Shown here in pieces: positions 45,644-52,047 of a stretch of 52,047 nucleotides of DNA; position 1 is the stretch's first letter; every line of letters begins with the position of its first letter. The notes below the pieces were generated by a model. It ran no database searches. It was not told the origin of the DNA and saw only the letters and a program-made list of their open reading frames with translations. Source of the stretch: Candidatus Poribacteria bacterium (GTDB lineage: Bacteria; Poribacteria; WGA-4E; WGA-3G); contig JAPOQK010000086.1 of the NCBI GenBank assembly GCA_026710795.1, positions 1-52,047 of the forward strand, written 5' to 3'. Both the position numbers and the translations under genes were made by a program.

Positions 45644-45796
45644 TCATTCGTATAAATCCATTTGAAAATACAACGAATGGAATGATGTAATACTGTGTAA
45701 ATTATCGTTTACTTTTGATTTGACCAATGCTATAACAGCAAGTATCCCACCAATAATGAAAACCCAAATTACTAATTCATATATTCCAATAGACAT
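45644..45796 (-). CDS. Small single-span membrane peptide (50 aa)
   Basis: Fifty codons from ATG at 45796 to TGA. GAGG nine bases upstream is a good ribosome site. Residues about 5-24 (IYELVIWVFIIGGILAVIAL) form one membrane helix, followed by a charged and then polar tail. No family is recognised. It is 22 bases before the uncharacterised gene's start and 75 bases after another small membrane peptide on the same strand; the three may form one transcript. Confidence 0.6.
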   Translation of the reverse strand: MSIGIYELVIWVFIIGGILAVIALVKSKVNDNLHSITSFHSLYFQMDLYE

Positions 45797-45871
45797 CTTT
45801 GTTTACCTCTATTGTGTTAGCGAAAGGAATAACAATTGATTCTATTCATAATTGTGAAGGAGATGTTGATA

Positions 45872-45964
45872 TTATTTTGATCTTCCAATGAGGATTAATG
45901 AGAGAATTGCGCCAACGAAAAATATAATAACACCGAATGCAACAAGAACAAGTGAACTAATCAT
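45872..45964 (-). CDS. Very small single-span membrane peptide (30 aa)
   Basis: Thirty codons from ATG at 45964 to TAA, beginning MISSLVLVAFGVIIFFVGA and ending GRSK. One hydrophobic helix with a basic end, as in known bacterial small membrane regulators. AGGAGA six bases upstream is one of the stronger ribosome sites in the window, which argues that it is translated. No family recognised. It follows the PhyH gene by 48 bases on the same strand. Confidence 0.6.
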   Translation of the reverse strand: MISSLVLVAFGVIIFFVGAILSLILIGRSK

Positions 45965-46012
45965 GGGTTATCTCCTATCTTGATTAATTGTATTTAATGA
46001 ATGATTCTTTAG

Positions 46013-46825
46013 TTAGTCGTCTTTCCAACGTTTTACAGCATCAAGTTTTGTTTGTTGCCAATTTGACCAATCAGTTTTACCATTATAACGGACAACGTCA
46101 TGTATTGTAGCCCGCGGTTGGTAGGTAATATAGTTTCCTGTGTGCCACGCAAGATTTCTGTAAATCATATAGTCACCAGGGGCAAGATGTACTTGAACTG
46201 CTCCCGGAAATTGCTGACAGTGTTCAAGATAATACCTTTCTGCTTCAACATTAGATTGACCCTCAACTGGTTTGCGTAATGACGGAGTTTTAGTAGACTG
46301 TTCTTCACCAGGCATGTCCCACTGTCTTAAGTGGCTACCGGGAACAAACCATGTGCATGAATCAGCATAGATAGCACAGTTCACTTGATTGAAATGACGA
46401 AGATCGTGCCATACTTCAGCCAATTTTGCATTGACGATTTCATCACGAGCTTCAGGTGGAACTTCCACAACACCATCTCGGTGCCACCCAATATGCCAAG
46501 GATGTTCAAGTGGTTCAACCAACAACCCCATAATATCTACATGTCCGTGCGTATAGTCATCTCCAAGCAATTTCTGAATAGCATCACGTAGAGCGGGTAG
46601 TTCAGTGTAATCATAAAATGGTTTCAAATCTAAGTCATCACCATAGTTTGAGAGAGGTTGAATACGTTGAGTCTGCGGTCCATTGAGTTTGTGTGCTAAG
46701 TCGCGCGCTTTTTCTGCTTCTCTGCGTAAATCGGTGAGTAGAGAAGGCGGAATAATTCCTTGGAAAACAAGAAATCCTTGAGAGAGATATTCGTTGACCA
46801 TAGAATCTTGAAATTGAAAGGACAT
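46013..46825 (-). CDS. Phytanoyl-CoA dioxygenase (PhyH)-family oxygenase
   Basis: 270 residues. The iron facial triad is His115 and Asp117 in IGWHRDGV and the distal His in LAWHTGNY near 233, followed by the 2-oxoglutarate-binding Arg in QPRATIHD. The N-terminal YLSQGFLVFQGIIPPSLL is the family opening. It is not close to the PhyH gene at 24522. AGGTAAGA precedes the ATG. Substrate unknown; marine lineages with this gene set carry many such oxygenases. Confidence 0.9.
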   Translation of the reverse strand: MSFQFQDSMVNEYLSQGFLVFQGIIPPSLLTDLRREAEKARDLAHKLNGPQTQRIQPLSNYGDDLDLKPFYDYTELPALRDAIQKLLGDDYTHGHVDIMGLLVEPLEHPWHIGWHRDGVVEVPPEARDEIVNAKLAEVWHDLRHFNQVNCAIYADSCTWFVPGSHLRQWDMPGEEQSTKTPSLRKPVEGQSNVEAERYYLEHCQQFPGAVQVHLAPGDYMIYRNLAWHTGNYITYQPRATIHDVVRYNGKTDWSNWQQTKLDAVKRWKDD

Positions 46826-47051
46826 TGTCTTACCTATTATGAGCCATAGTGAATTGAATTAGATAGTAAAAATCACTTTTTTATTACAATTCTATAAGAT
46901 GTTTTGGATATTGATTATAGATGTTCTATTGATTGAGGTTAGAGTTCTTGAAGTAATACTATTTTACTACACGCTATAAATAAATGTCAATAGAAACGAC
47001 AAAGCACCGGGATTCATATAATGGATTATGAATTGCTTTGACAGTTCTGAT

Positions 47052-47129
47052 TCGTAGGTCGGAGTGAGTGAAACGAAACCCGTTAAAGGGTTGATAGTGT
47101 TGGGTTTCACAACTCAACACATAAATTAA
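47052..47129. repeat. REP-like element followed by a hairpin region
   Basis: TCGTAGGTCGGAGTGAGTGA is a variant of the REP element at 12952 and 13192. It is followed by AACCC/GGGTT symmetry and a second TTGGGTTTCACAACTCAAC segment. It lies in the 359-base gap between the PhyH gene and the HhH/YwqK cassette, which otherwise shows no gene. The GTAG tetranucleotide is kept. Confidence 0.55.
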
Positions 47130-47184
47130 CGTTTGTTGTGATGTTATCCCAACATCAGTAAAATTGTTTATTTGTGACCAACTG

Positions 47185-47649
47185 TTAATCCAGTTCAGCA
47201 CCGCATTGTGGACAATTATCCGTCCAAGTTGAACGTCTTCCTTCACCGCAACCGTGGCATTCCCCAAAAGGATGTTCGTCTGGTTTTGCGCGGGCACCAC
47301 CTTTTTTATACGTGATGATACGCCAGACCGTCTCGCCATCCTCTTCCCAACAGTGCCAAACACCTTCTTTTCTGCCATCGGAAGAAGTGCCATCATGTAT
47401 TTTGTAGGGACCGCCCCACTTGCGATTTCCATTTTCATGATAGCATATATATTCACCTTCGTACTTATCATCTCGAAAGTATGCAACGCTGGATATATTC
47501 CCATTCTTGTGATAGAGAATCCATTTTCCGTCTTTTTTGCCGCGAATGAAGTTACCCTCGCTCCGTTTTAATCCGTTAGCAAAATAAGTAATCCAATACC
47601 CATGTTTTTTTTCATCAACCATTTCACCTATATCTCGTGCACTTGCCAT
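47185..47649 (-). CDS. YwqK/MORN-repeat protein with C-terminal zinc ribbon, copy A
   Basis: 154 residues from the ATG at 47649 (AGGTGA just upstream). Residues about 10-120 are four to five MORN/YwqK-type strands of the form KKHGYWITYFANGLKRSEGNF and GKKDGKWILYHKNG, each a short beta hairpin. The last 30 residues hold CHGCG and, 14 residues on, CPQCG: a four-Cys zinc ribbon. YwqK proteins have been annotated as antitoxins of polymorphic toxin sets, without proof here. Paralogue of the gene at 48166. It lies 27 bases after an HhH gene, with the same spacer as in the other pair. Confidence 0.8.
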   Translation of the reverse strand: MASARDIGEMVDEKKHGYWITYFANGLKRSEGNFIRGKKDGKWILYHKNGNISSVAYFRDDKYEGEYICYHENGNRKWGGPYKIHDGTSSDGRKEGVWHCWEEDGETVWRIITYKKGGARAKPDEHPFGECHGCGEGRRSTWTDNCPQCGAELD

Positions 47650-47676
47650 AATTTCACCTATATGTAGAAATATCAA

Positions 47677-48132
47677 TTACAAATTATCATTAAGGTATTC
47701 TTCAAATTTTTCTATTGTTTTCTTACCTACACCTTTGATTCCTTTTAACTTATCATCATCAATTGCGGTTCGTAGAGATTTGAGACTGACAACCCCTGCT
47801 TCCTGATATAGAAGTTTAATTGTTTTAGGACCGAGTCCGGGAATTGGAATGAGTTCAACAATAGTCTGCGGGATTTCGCTTGCGTATTCTTCTAATTTTG
47901 AACACGTTCCAGTTTCAACATATTCGGTAATGATCGTAGAGACTATATCTCCGACGCCGGGAATCTCCTCTTGTAACCGTCCTTGAGCAACCAAGTCCGA
48001 TACCGATTCCTCCATACGAGAGATTGTATACGCAAGCCGAGGATAACGCGTCGCGTGGTCTTCTGGATAGTCGGCTACAATCAGAATTGTATGGAGTTCC
48101 ATTAGTTTTTGGGCAATTTCATTGTTTGTCAT
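47677..48132 (-). CDS. Helix-hairpin-helix protein, Pol X N-terminal-like, copy A
   Basis: 151 residues. It matches the N-terminal 8-kDa-plus-fingers part of bacterial family X DNA polymerases and nothing else: an opening NNEIAQKLMELHTILIVAD helix, then three glycine-rich HhH hairpins (IPGVGDIVSTII near 58, IPGLGPKTIKLLY near 97, IKGVGKKTIEKFEEY near 134). The polymerase palm and PHP domains are absent, so it is a stand-alone DNA-binding module. Pairs with the YwqK gene downstream. Confidence 0.82.
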   Translation of the reverse strand: MTNNEIAQKLMELHTILIVADYPEDHATRYPRLAYTISRMEESVSDLVAQGRLQEEIPGVGDIVSTIITEYVETGTCSKLEEYASEIPQTIVELIPIPGLGPKTIKLLYQEAGVVSLKSLRTAIDDDKLKGIKGVGKKTIEKFEEYLNDNL

Positions 48133-48165
48133 GAGTAGATGTGTTCTCCGTAGTAGAATTCTATA

Positions 48166-48630
48166 CTAACCAATCTCTGCACCACACTTTGGACAATTAT
48201 CTGTCCAATTAAGACGTTTTACCTCACCGCAAACGTCGCACGTTCCGAGCGGATATTCATCAGGTTTTGCACGAGATCCACCCTTTTTGTATGTTATAAT
48301 TAGCCATACCGTCTCGCCATCTTCTTCGTAATTGTAAAACGCACCTTCCTTTTTGCCATCGTAAGATTTGCCGACATGTTTGGGATATGCACCTTTGGAT
48401 CTAAGGTTCCCGTTCTCATGATACGATATACAAGCACCCTCATATTTCCCATCTCGGAAGGAGGCTTCACCTGATATATTCCCATTTTTATGGTAATGAA
48501 TCCAAAGACCGTCCTTTTTGCCATGAATATAGTTACCTTCGCTGCGTTTTCCGCCATTCGCGTAATAAGTAATCCAATATCCATGCTTTTTGCCGTCGAC
48601 CATTTCACCGGTATCTCTTGCACTTGCCAT
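48166..48630 (-). CDS. YwqK/MORN-repeat protein with C-terminal zinc ribbon, copy B
   Basis: 154 residues, the same length and design as copy A: MASARDTGEMVDGKKHGYW, MORN strands, then CDVCG and CPKCG as the four-Cys ribbon. The ATG at 48630 follows AGGTGA; the spacer sequence upstream is almost the same as that of copy A. The Cys and MORN glycines are kept while the exposed residues have diverged. Paired with HhH copy B upstream, so the pair was duplicated as a unit. Confidence 0.8.
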   Translation of the reverse strand: MASARDTGEMVDGKKHGYWITYYANGGKRSEGNYIHGKKDGLWIHYHKNGNISGEASFRDGKYEGACISYHENGNLRSKGAYPKHVGKSYDGKKEGAFYNYEEDGETVWLIITYKKGGSRAKPDEYPLGTCDVCGEVKRLNWTDNCPKCGAEIG

Positions 48631-48657
48631 AATTTCACCTATATATAAAAATATCAA

Positions 48658-49167
48658 TTACAAATTTTCATTAAGGTATTCCTCAATTTTTTCCAATGTT
48701 TTCTTTCCAATACCTTTGAAACCTTTAAGTTTTCCCTCGTCAATCGCAGTGCGGAGGGATGCAAGACTATCAATCTCAATATCCTCGTATAACCGCTTAA
48801 TCGTCTTTGCCCCTAATCCAGGAATAGGCACGAGTTCTGTAACTGTCTGTGGTATGTCCCCCGCGTATTCGTCTATTTTTGAACATGTGCCAGTTTCAAG
48901 ATATTGCGTGATGATAGTAGCGACTATATCACCAACCCCACCGATTTCCTCAATTAACCTGTCTTGTTCAACAAGGTCTGCGACTGATTCTGGAAAACGT
49001 GAGATGGAATGTGCCAATCGGGGGTATCGTGATGCATGGTCTTCTGGGTAATCTGCCATTATCAGGAAGGTATGTAGTTCCATCAATCTTAACGCTATTT
49101 CATCATTGACGTGCCAGCGGGTACGTCCTTTTTCGTCAGTATAAGATTCATTAATATTACTCATCAC
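48658..49167 (-). CDS. Helix-hairpin-helix protein, Pol X N-terminal-like, copy B
   Basis: 169 residues; like copy A with an extra N-terminal stretch (NINESYTDEKGRTRWH). HhH hairpins IGGVGDIVATII, IPGLGAKTIKRLY and FKGIGKKTLEKIEEY. The start is GTG-ATG (49167 and 49164); GAGGTGG lies just upstream inside the WD40 gene, whose stop codon overlaps, so translation is probably coupled to that gene. No polymerase domain. Confidence 0.82.
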   Translation of the reverse strand: MMSNINESYTDEKGRTRWHVNDEIALRLMELHTFLIMADYPEDHASRYPRLAHSISRFPESVADLVEQDRLIEEIGGVGDIVATIITQYLETGTCSKIDEYAGDIPQTVTELVPIPGLGAKTIKRLYEDIEIDSLASLRTAIDEGKLKGFKGIGKKTLEKIEEYLNENL

Positions 49168-50179
49168 TTGTCCACCTCAAAATTTGAATTGTGGTATCCC
49201 ACAGTGCTACTGCCAAATACTCACCGTTGGGTGAAAAGGCTAACGATTGGATACCGGTTGGATAGTTCACCCAAAATGTTGATTCACCACCAGGGATTTT
49301 CCATATTCTGAGATTGCCTTCCTCATCCCCGGAAAAAAGATATTTTATAGGATTTGATTTATTGTTAGGAGCGAAAATAAGAGCACGTGTCCAGTATGCT
49401 TCAAACCCGGATTTATTGAGTAGTTGTGCACCTGTTTTTACATTCCACACGCGAATTCCAGATTTTGCATTGAGTTGGATATCGACTGCAAGCATTGTTC
49501 CATCTGGTGAAAACACAAGGTTCCATACCCCGAGATTTTCGCCAGTATTGAAGACACGTAAAGGTTGCTTTACATCATTTACATCCCAAACCTCAATAAT
49601 TGTGCGATGTCCTTCACCATCTCGGTAAGTTCCTTCTGCTGCCGCAATCAACTGACCGTTTTCGGAAAGTGATATGCTATTCCTAACAGGTAAAGTTGTA
49701 GGGACGGTTTTTACCTTGTTGAAACTATCATTAGCCAGTTTCCATAGCTCAAATTCTTTGTTCCCTTTAGACAATACTGCTATTGTGCCGTCTGCTGAAA
49801 GACTTCCACTTTCATATTGTCCTTTTGTTATCAGTGTTTCATCGTTATCCTTGAGATTGAGAAGTGTAACATCCTCTTCTTTCTGTATAAAAAGTTGGTT
49901 AACTTTGGCAGCATAAACAAACAGTCGTTGTGCTTGGATTTTACCTAACTCCCGTTTTTTATGTGTTAGGATATCCCATTCTACTAAAGCACCTCCCATC
50001 CCTATTGCGATCAACTTTGTCCCACTCTTGTTAAAAGCCATATATCGTGCTACATCAGGCAGTAATCTGTCAAGTCGCGGGTTCTGTTTTTCCCCAAGTT
50101 GAAACGCGGACTCTAACGATGTTCCATATAATGACGGGCACAATAGACAAAATAGGATGGATAGAAAGATATTTTTCAT
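49157..50179 (-). CDS. Exported WD40-like protein, short
   Basis: 340 residues. A signal peptide at about 3-20 (FLSILFCLLCPSLYG). The mature part is one WD40-type propeller of six to seven weak blades (for example RYMAFNKSGTKLIAIGMGGALVEWD, WNLVFSPDGTMLAV, SLAFSPNGEYLAVALWDTTIQIL). It is not as close to the two large WD40 genes as they are to each other. Its last codons overlap the start of HhH copy B, so it is the first gene of that five-gene run. Confidence 0.82.
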   Translation of the reverse strand: MKNIFLSILFCLLCPSLYGTSLESAFQLGEKQNPRLDRLLPDVARYMAFNKSGTKLIAIGMGGALVEWDILTHKKRELGKIQAQRLFVYAAKVNQLFIQKEEDVTLLNLKDNDETLITKGQYESGSLSADGTIAVLSKGNKEFELWKLANDSFNKVKTVPTTLPVRNSISLSENGQLIAAAEGTYRDGEGHRTIIEVWDVNDVKQPLRVFNTGENLGVWNLVFSPDGTMLAVDIQLNAKSGIRVWNVKTGAQLLNKSGFEAYWTRALIFAPNNKSNPIKYLFSGDEEGNLRIWKIPGGESTFWVNYPTGIQSLAFSPNGEYLAVALWDTTIQILRWTSDE

Positions 50180-50240
50180 CGTAAATAAAGGTAGGTATGG
50201 GACACGAAACCTTGTCTACAATAAACCTAAAGAACGCATT

Positions 50241-50260
50241 GCGGGGTACAGAGACCCCGC
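50241..50260. repeat. GC hairpin in an AT-rich gap
   Basis: GCGGGGT, loop ACAGAG, ACCCCGC: a 7-bp stem between the Rieske gene and the WD40 gene. On the minus strand it follows the Rieske stop codon by about 20 bases, but there is no T-run. It resembles a dispersed repeat (GC block in AT-rich DNA) more than a terminator. Confidence 0.45.
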
Positions 50261-50281
50261 ACTACATTTCATGCAATTGTG

Positions 50282-51880
50282 TTATTCATAAAGTTCAGTA
50301 GCGGTCTCGCCTTTGGCGAAACGGTGTGCTGTTTGTACAGCGGAATCATTACCTGAATTCCTGCGGACATCTGTTGCCCATCGTGCTAAGCCAACAATCA
50401 ACTGATTTCTGGCAGGATGATTCTCACAGTAATGCCACTCTCTATCCACAATGTGGATCGTGCTTAGGAGATGTTCTCCGTTATCGTCTTTGAGAATACA
50501 TTGTCCCATTTCCGCCAGTAATCTTTCCGCAGAACATCCAGAGTTCAGATATTCACGAGTACGTCTACCAATTTCTTGGATGCGAACGGATTCAATGCCA
50601 TCTATAATTGTGTTGAGTGCAATATCCTCATCAAGGACTTTAGTGGAAGAAGTTGTTCTTGCCTCTGAGATCGGTTGATGCCGTATGTTTAGCCACCTGT
50701 TAGAATAAAATCTCCATCCACAATGATAGAGTGCCTTCGCGGCAATTTTGGTGCCACCGAAACGGAGAACTTTTTTGATGTTAGCCGCCATTTCCATTTC
50801 TTCTTGTAATTCCCACCAACCTGGACTCATGTTAACGGGTGTTCTTGCCATTCTATCCGCGGAGGTCATGACCATGGTTGTAGCAATTGCGTCAATAGAA
50901 ACACCTGCTGTGAGTACTTTCGTGATAGCATCAAAAATTGTGTCTATATCCCCACTGACTAAATCTGCTGATAATTCGTCTTCGTCAAAGTCAACGTCAG
51001 CATCAGGTGATTTTTCCTGCGGCAGGTCATCAAAAATATGATCGATTTCTTCAAGTTTTTGGAGAGCTTCACGGAGACGTTCACCGGGTCTACCCCTACC
51101 TTGTCCGAGAATCTTTGCCCCGAGGTTACACACTAACTCTCCAGTCATGTCCCAACCCCATTTTTCAAGCAATTCAGCCAAATGGCAAAGGTCAATATGG
51201 TTCCGGGAACTGCTGAGAAAGAACCATTGGGACGCACAATCCAAGAAAAGCGGTATGAATTTATCTTCATGTCCACCTAACGCTCTCGCTGTGATAAGAC
51301 ATTTTTCGATGCCTTCCCACTCCTTATCCTCAGTGAAAACTCTAATCCAATTTTCAAGTTTTTCCCAGTCCACTGGGGGAGGAAGCGGTACTCGGTCAGG
51401 ACGGTCGTTGTGTCCACCGGCTGCATGGGTTGCAGCCATCATCAGCGGAATAAGCCGATCATCGGATTCATACATGTGTGCGACCTTAATGCCATGCATA
51501 AGCGTCGCAACACGTCCACCGCCACTGCGAAATCCTTCAGCAGTCGTAATATGCCGCACCATGTGCTTTACCATTATCTCCAACGTCTCTTCTTCTGAAA
51601 CGCCTTTCGCTAACATAATGGCGATAGCTTTGGAAAGCGTCCAGCTGTCATGGGAAAACAAACCCTCTTTCAACAAGAGAAAATGTGCATCATCGCGTTT
51701 CTTTCCACCACTTCCAACATCTACATAGATGTCACCATTTCGGACTTCAACGGGGAACGTGGCGAGGTCATCACAACCACCGGTGAAGCATCCACCGCCT
51801 TCCATGTCGTAACTCCAACCGTGCCAGTCACATGCCAAAACACCTCTTTTTACATGTCCTCTTATAAGCGGGTATCCCAT
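50282..51880 (-). CDS. Rieske-domain protein with long helical C-terminal part, 5' end uncertain
   Basis: At least 532 residues. The second Rieske ligand pair is CDWHGWSYD (near residue 17), and the first, CPH, lies directly before the ATG at 51880, so the true protein must begin further upstream. In frame, codons continue to 51973 (IALFEHEGNVYATDNQCPH, a normal Rieske strand), but a TGA at 51974-51976 blocks further extension and no ATG, GTG or TTG is in that stretch. Residues 60-532 are helical, rich in conserved His (HMVRHITTAEGFRSGG) and unlike dioxygenase alpha subunits. Function unknown; the N-terminus may be frame-shifted. Confidence 0.75.
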   Translation of the reverse strand: MGYPLIRGHVKRGVLACDWHGWSYDMEGGGCFTGGCDDLATFPVEVRNGDIYVDVGSGGKKRDDAHFLLLKEGLFSHDSWTLSKAIAIMLAKGVSEEETLEIMVKHMVRHITTAEGFRSGGGRVATLMHGIKVAHMYESDDRLIPLMMAATHAAGGHNDRPDRVPLPPPVDWEKLENWIRVFTEDKEWEGIEKCLITARALGGHEDKFIPLFLDCASQWFFLSSSRNHIDLCHLAELLEKWGWDMTGELVCNLGAKILGQGRGRPGERLREALQKLEEIDHIFDDLPQEKSPDADVDFDEDELSADLVSGDIDTIFDAITKVLTAGVSIDAIATTMVMTSADRMARTPVNMSPGWWELQEEMEMAANIKKVLRFGGTKIAAKALYHCGWRFYSNRWLNIRHQPISEARTTSSTKVLDEDIALNTIIDGIESVRIQEIGRRTREYLNSGCSAERLLAEMGQCILKDDNGEHLLSTIHIVDREWHYCENHPARNQLIVGLARWATDVRRNSGNDSAVQTAHRFAKGETATELYE

Positions 51881-52047
51881 GTGTGGACACTGGTTATCTG
51901 TTGCATAAACATTGCCTTCATGCTCAAATAAGGCAATACTATAGACATTATATAAGTTTAATCGAAATGTTTGTCATAACACCAAGGTCTGAAGTTTAGA
52001 CGAAAGTTATGTAATCCACAACAGATTTTCATGACTAAATCGCTGAA

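Noticed and set aside
46974..47504. 176-codon minus-strand frame overlapping YwqK copy A
   Set aside because: A shadow of the real frame and REP region, without recognisable domain or ribosome site.

Overview
The window is about 52 kb of AT-rich bacterial chromosome, with no rRNA or tRNA gene that I can see. The mix of genes is typical of Candidatus Poribacteria and similar marine or sponge-associated lineages: a sulfatase, two phytanoyl-CoA dioxygenase-type hydroxylases, two Gfo/Idh/MocA oxidoreductases, DUF1028, DUF3500, exported WD40, LRR, LamG and PQQ-propeller proteins, and many tandem paralogues. That taxonomic guess is an inference from gene content, not a database result. Housekeeping genes (truA, folD, murA, hisD, cysC, an ECF sigma/anti-sigma pair) are scattered among these accessory genes.

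Layout. 1-580 is a repeat-rich gap ending in a good sigma70-like promoter. 581-6798 is mostly plus strand: a DUF123 protein, a sulfatase, a nitrilase-family amidohydrolase on the minus strand, APS kinase, an FAH-family enzyme, a D-serine dehydratase-like PLP enzyme and a YbjQ protein. 6885-11532 encodes exported proteins: an unknown 388-aa protein, a membrane-anchored PQQ-type propeller and two tandem CBM9-like proteins, closed by a terminator shared with a convergent DUF3500 gene. 12635-13642 is a 1-kb gap holding a 240-bp tandem repeat with co-varying pairing arms. 13643-16874 is an ECF sigma, zinc-finger anti-sigma and TPR operon. 17275-21374 has folD, an SDR and a SpoIVB/S55-like lipoprotein. 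21465-30193 has an oxidoreductase, a truA-HD-PhyH operon, a second oxidoreductase and murA-hisD-DUF1028.

From 30216 to the right end every gene is on the minus strand: a PGPGW membrane protein, an SDR, a multi-spanning membrane protein, an AAA/DUF4143 ATPase with an apparently leaderless promoter, an orphan MoxR ATPase, a roughly 10-kb block of large surface proteins (WD40, LRR-WD40, two LamG-TPR proteins), an unknown protein, two very small membrane peptides, a second PhyH protein, a duplicated cassette of HhH (Pol X N-terminal-like) plus YwqK/MORN zinc-ribbon proteins, a WD40 protein, and a Rieske protein whose first iron-ligand motif lies upstream of its first possible ATG.

The recurring theme is tandem duplication followed by divergence: CBM9 pair, WD40 pair, LamG pair, HhH-YwqK pairs and the noncoding 240-bp pair. 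The observations most likely to be new are the co-varying 240-bp element (13029-13408) and the duplicated HhH/YwqK cassette (47185-49167).
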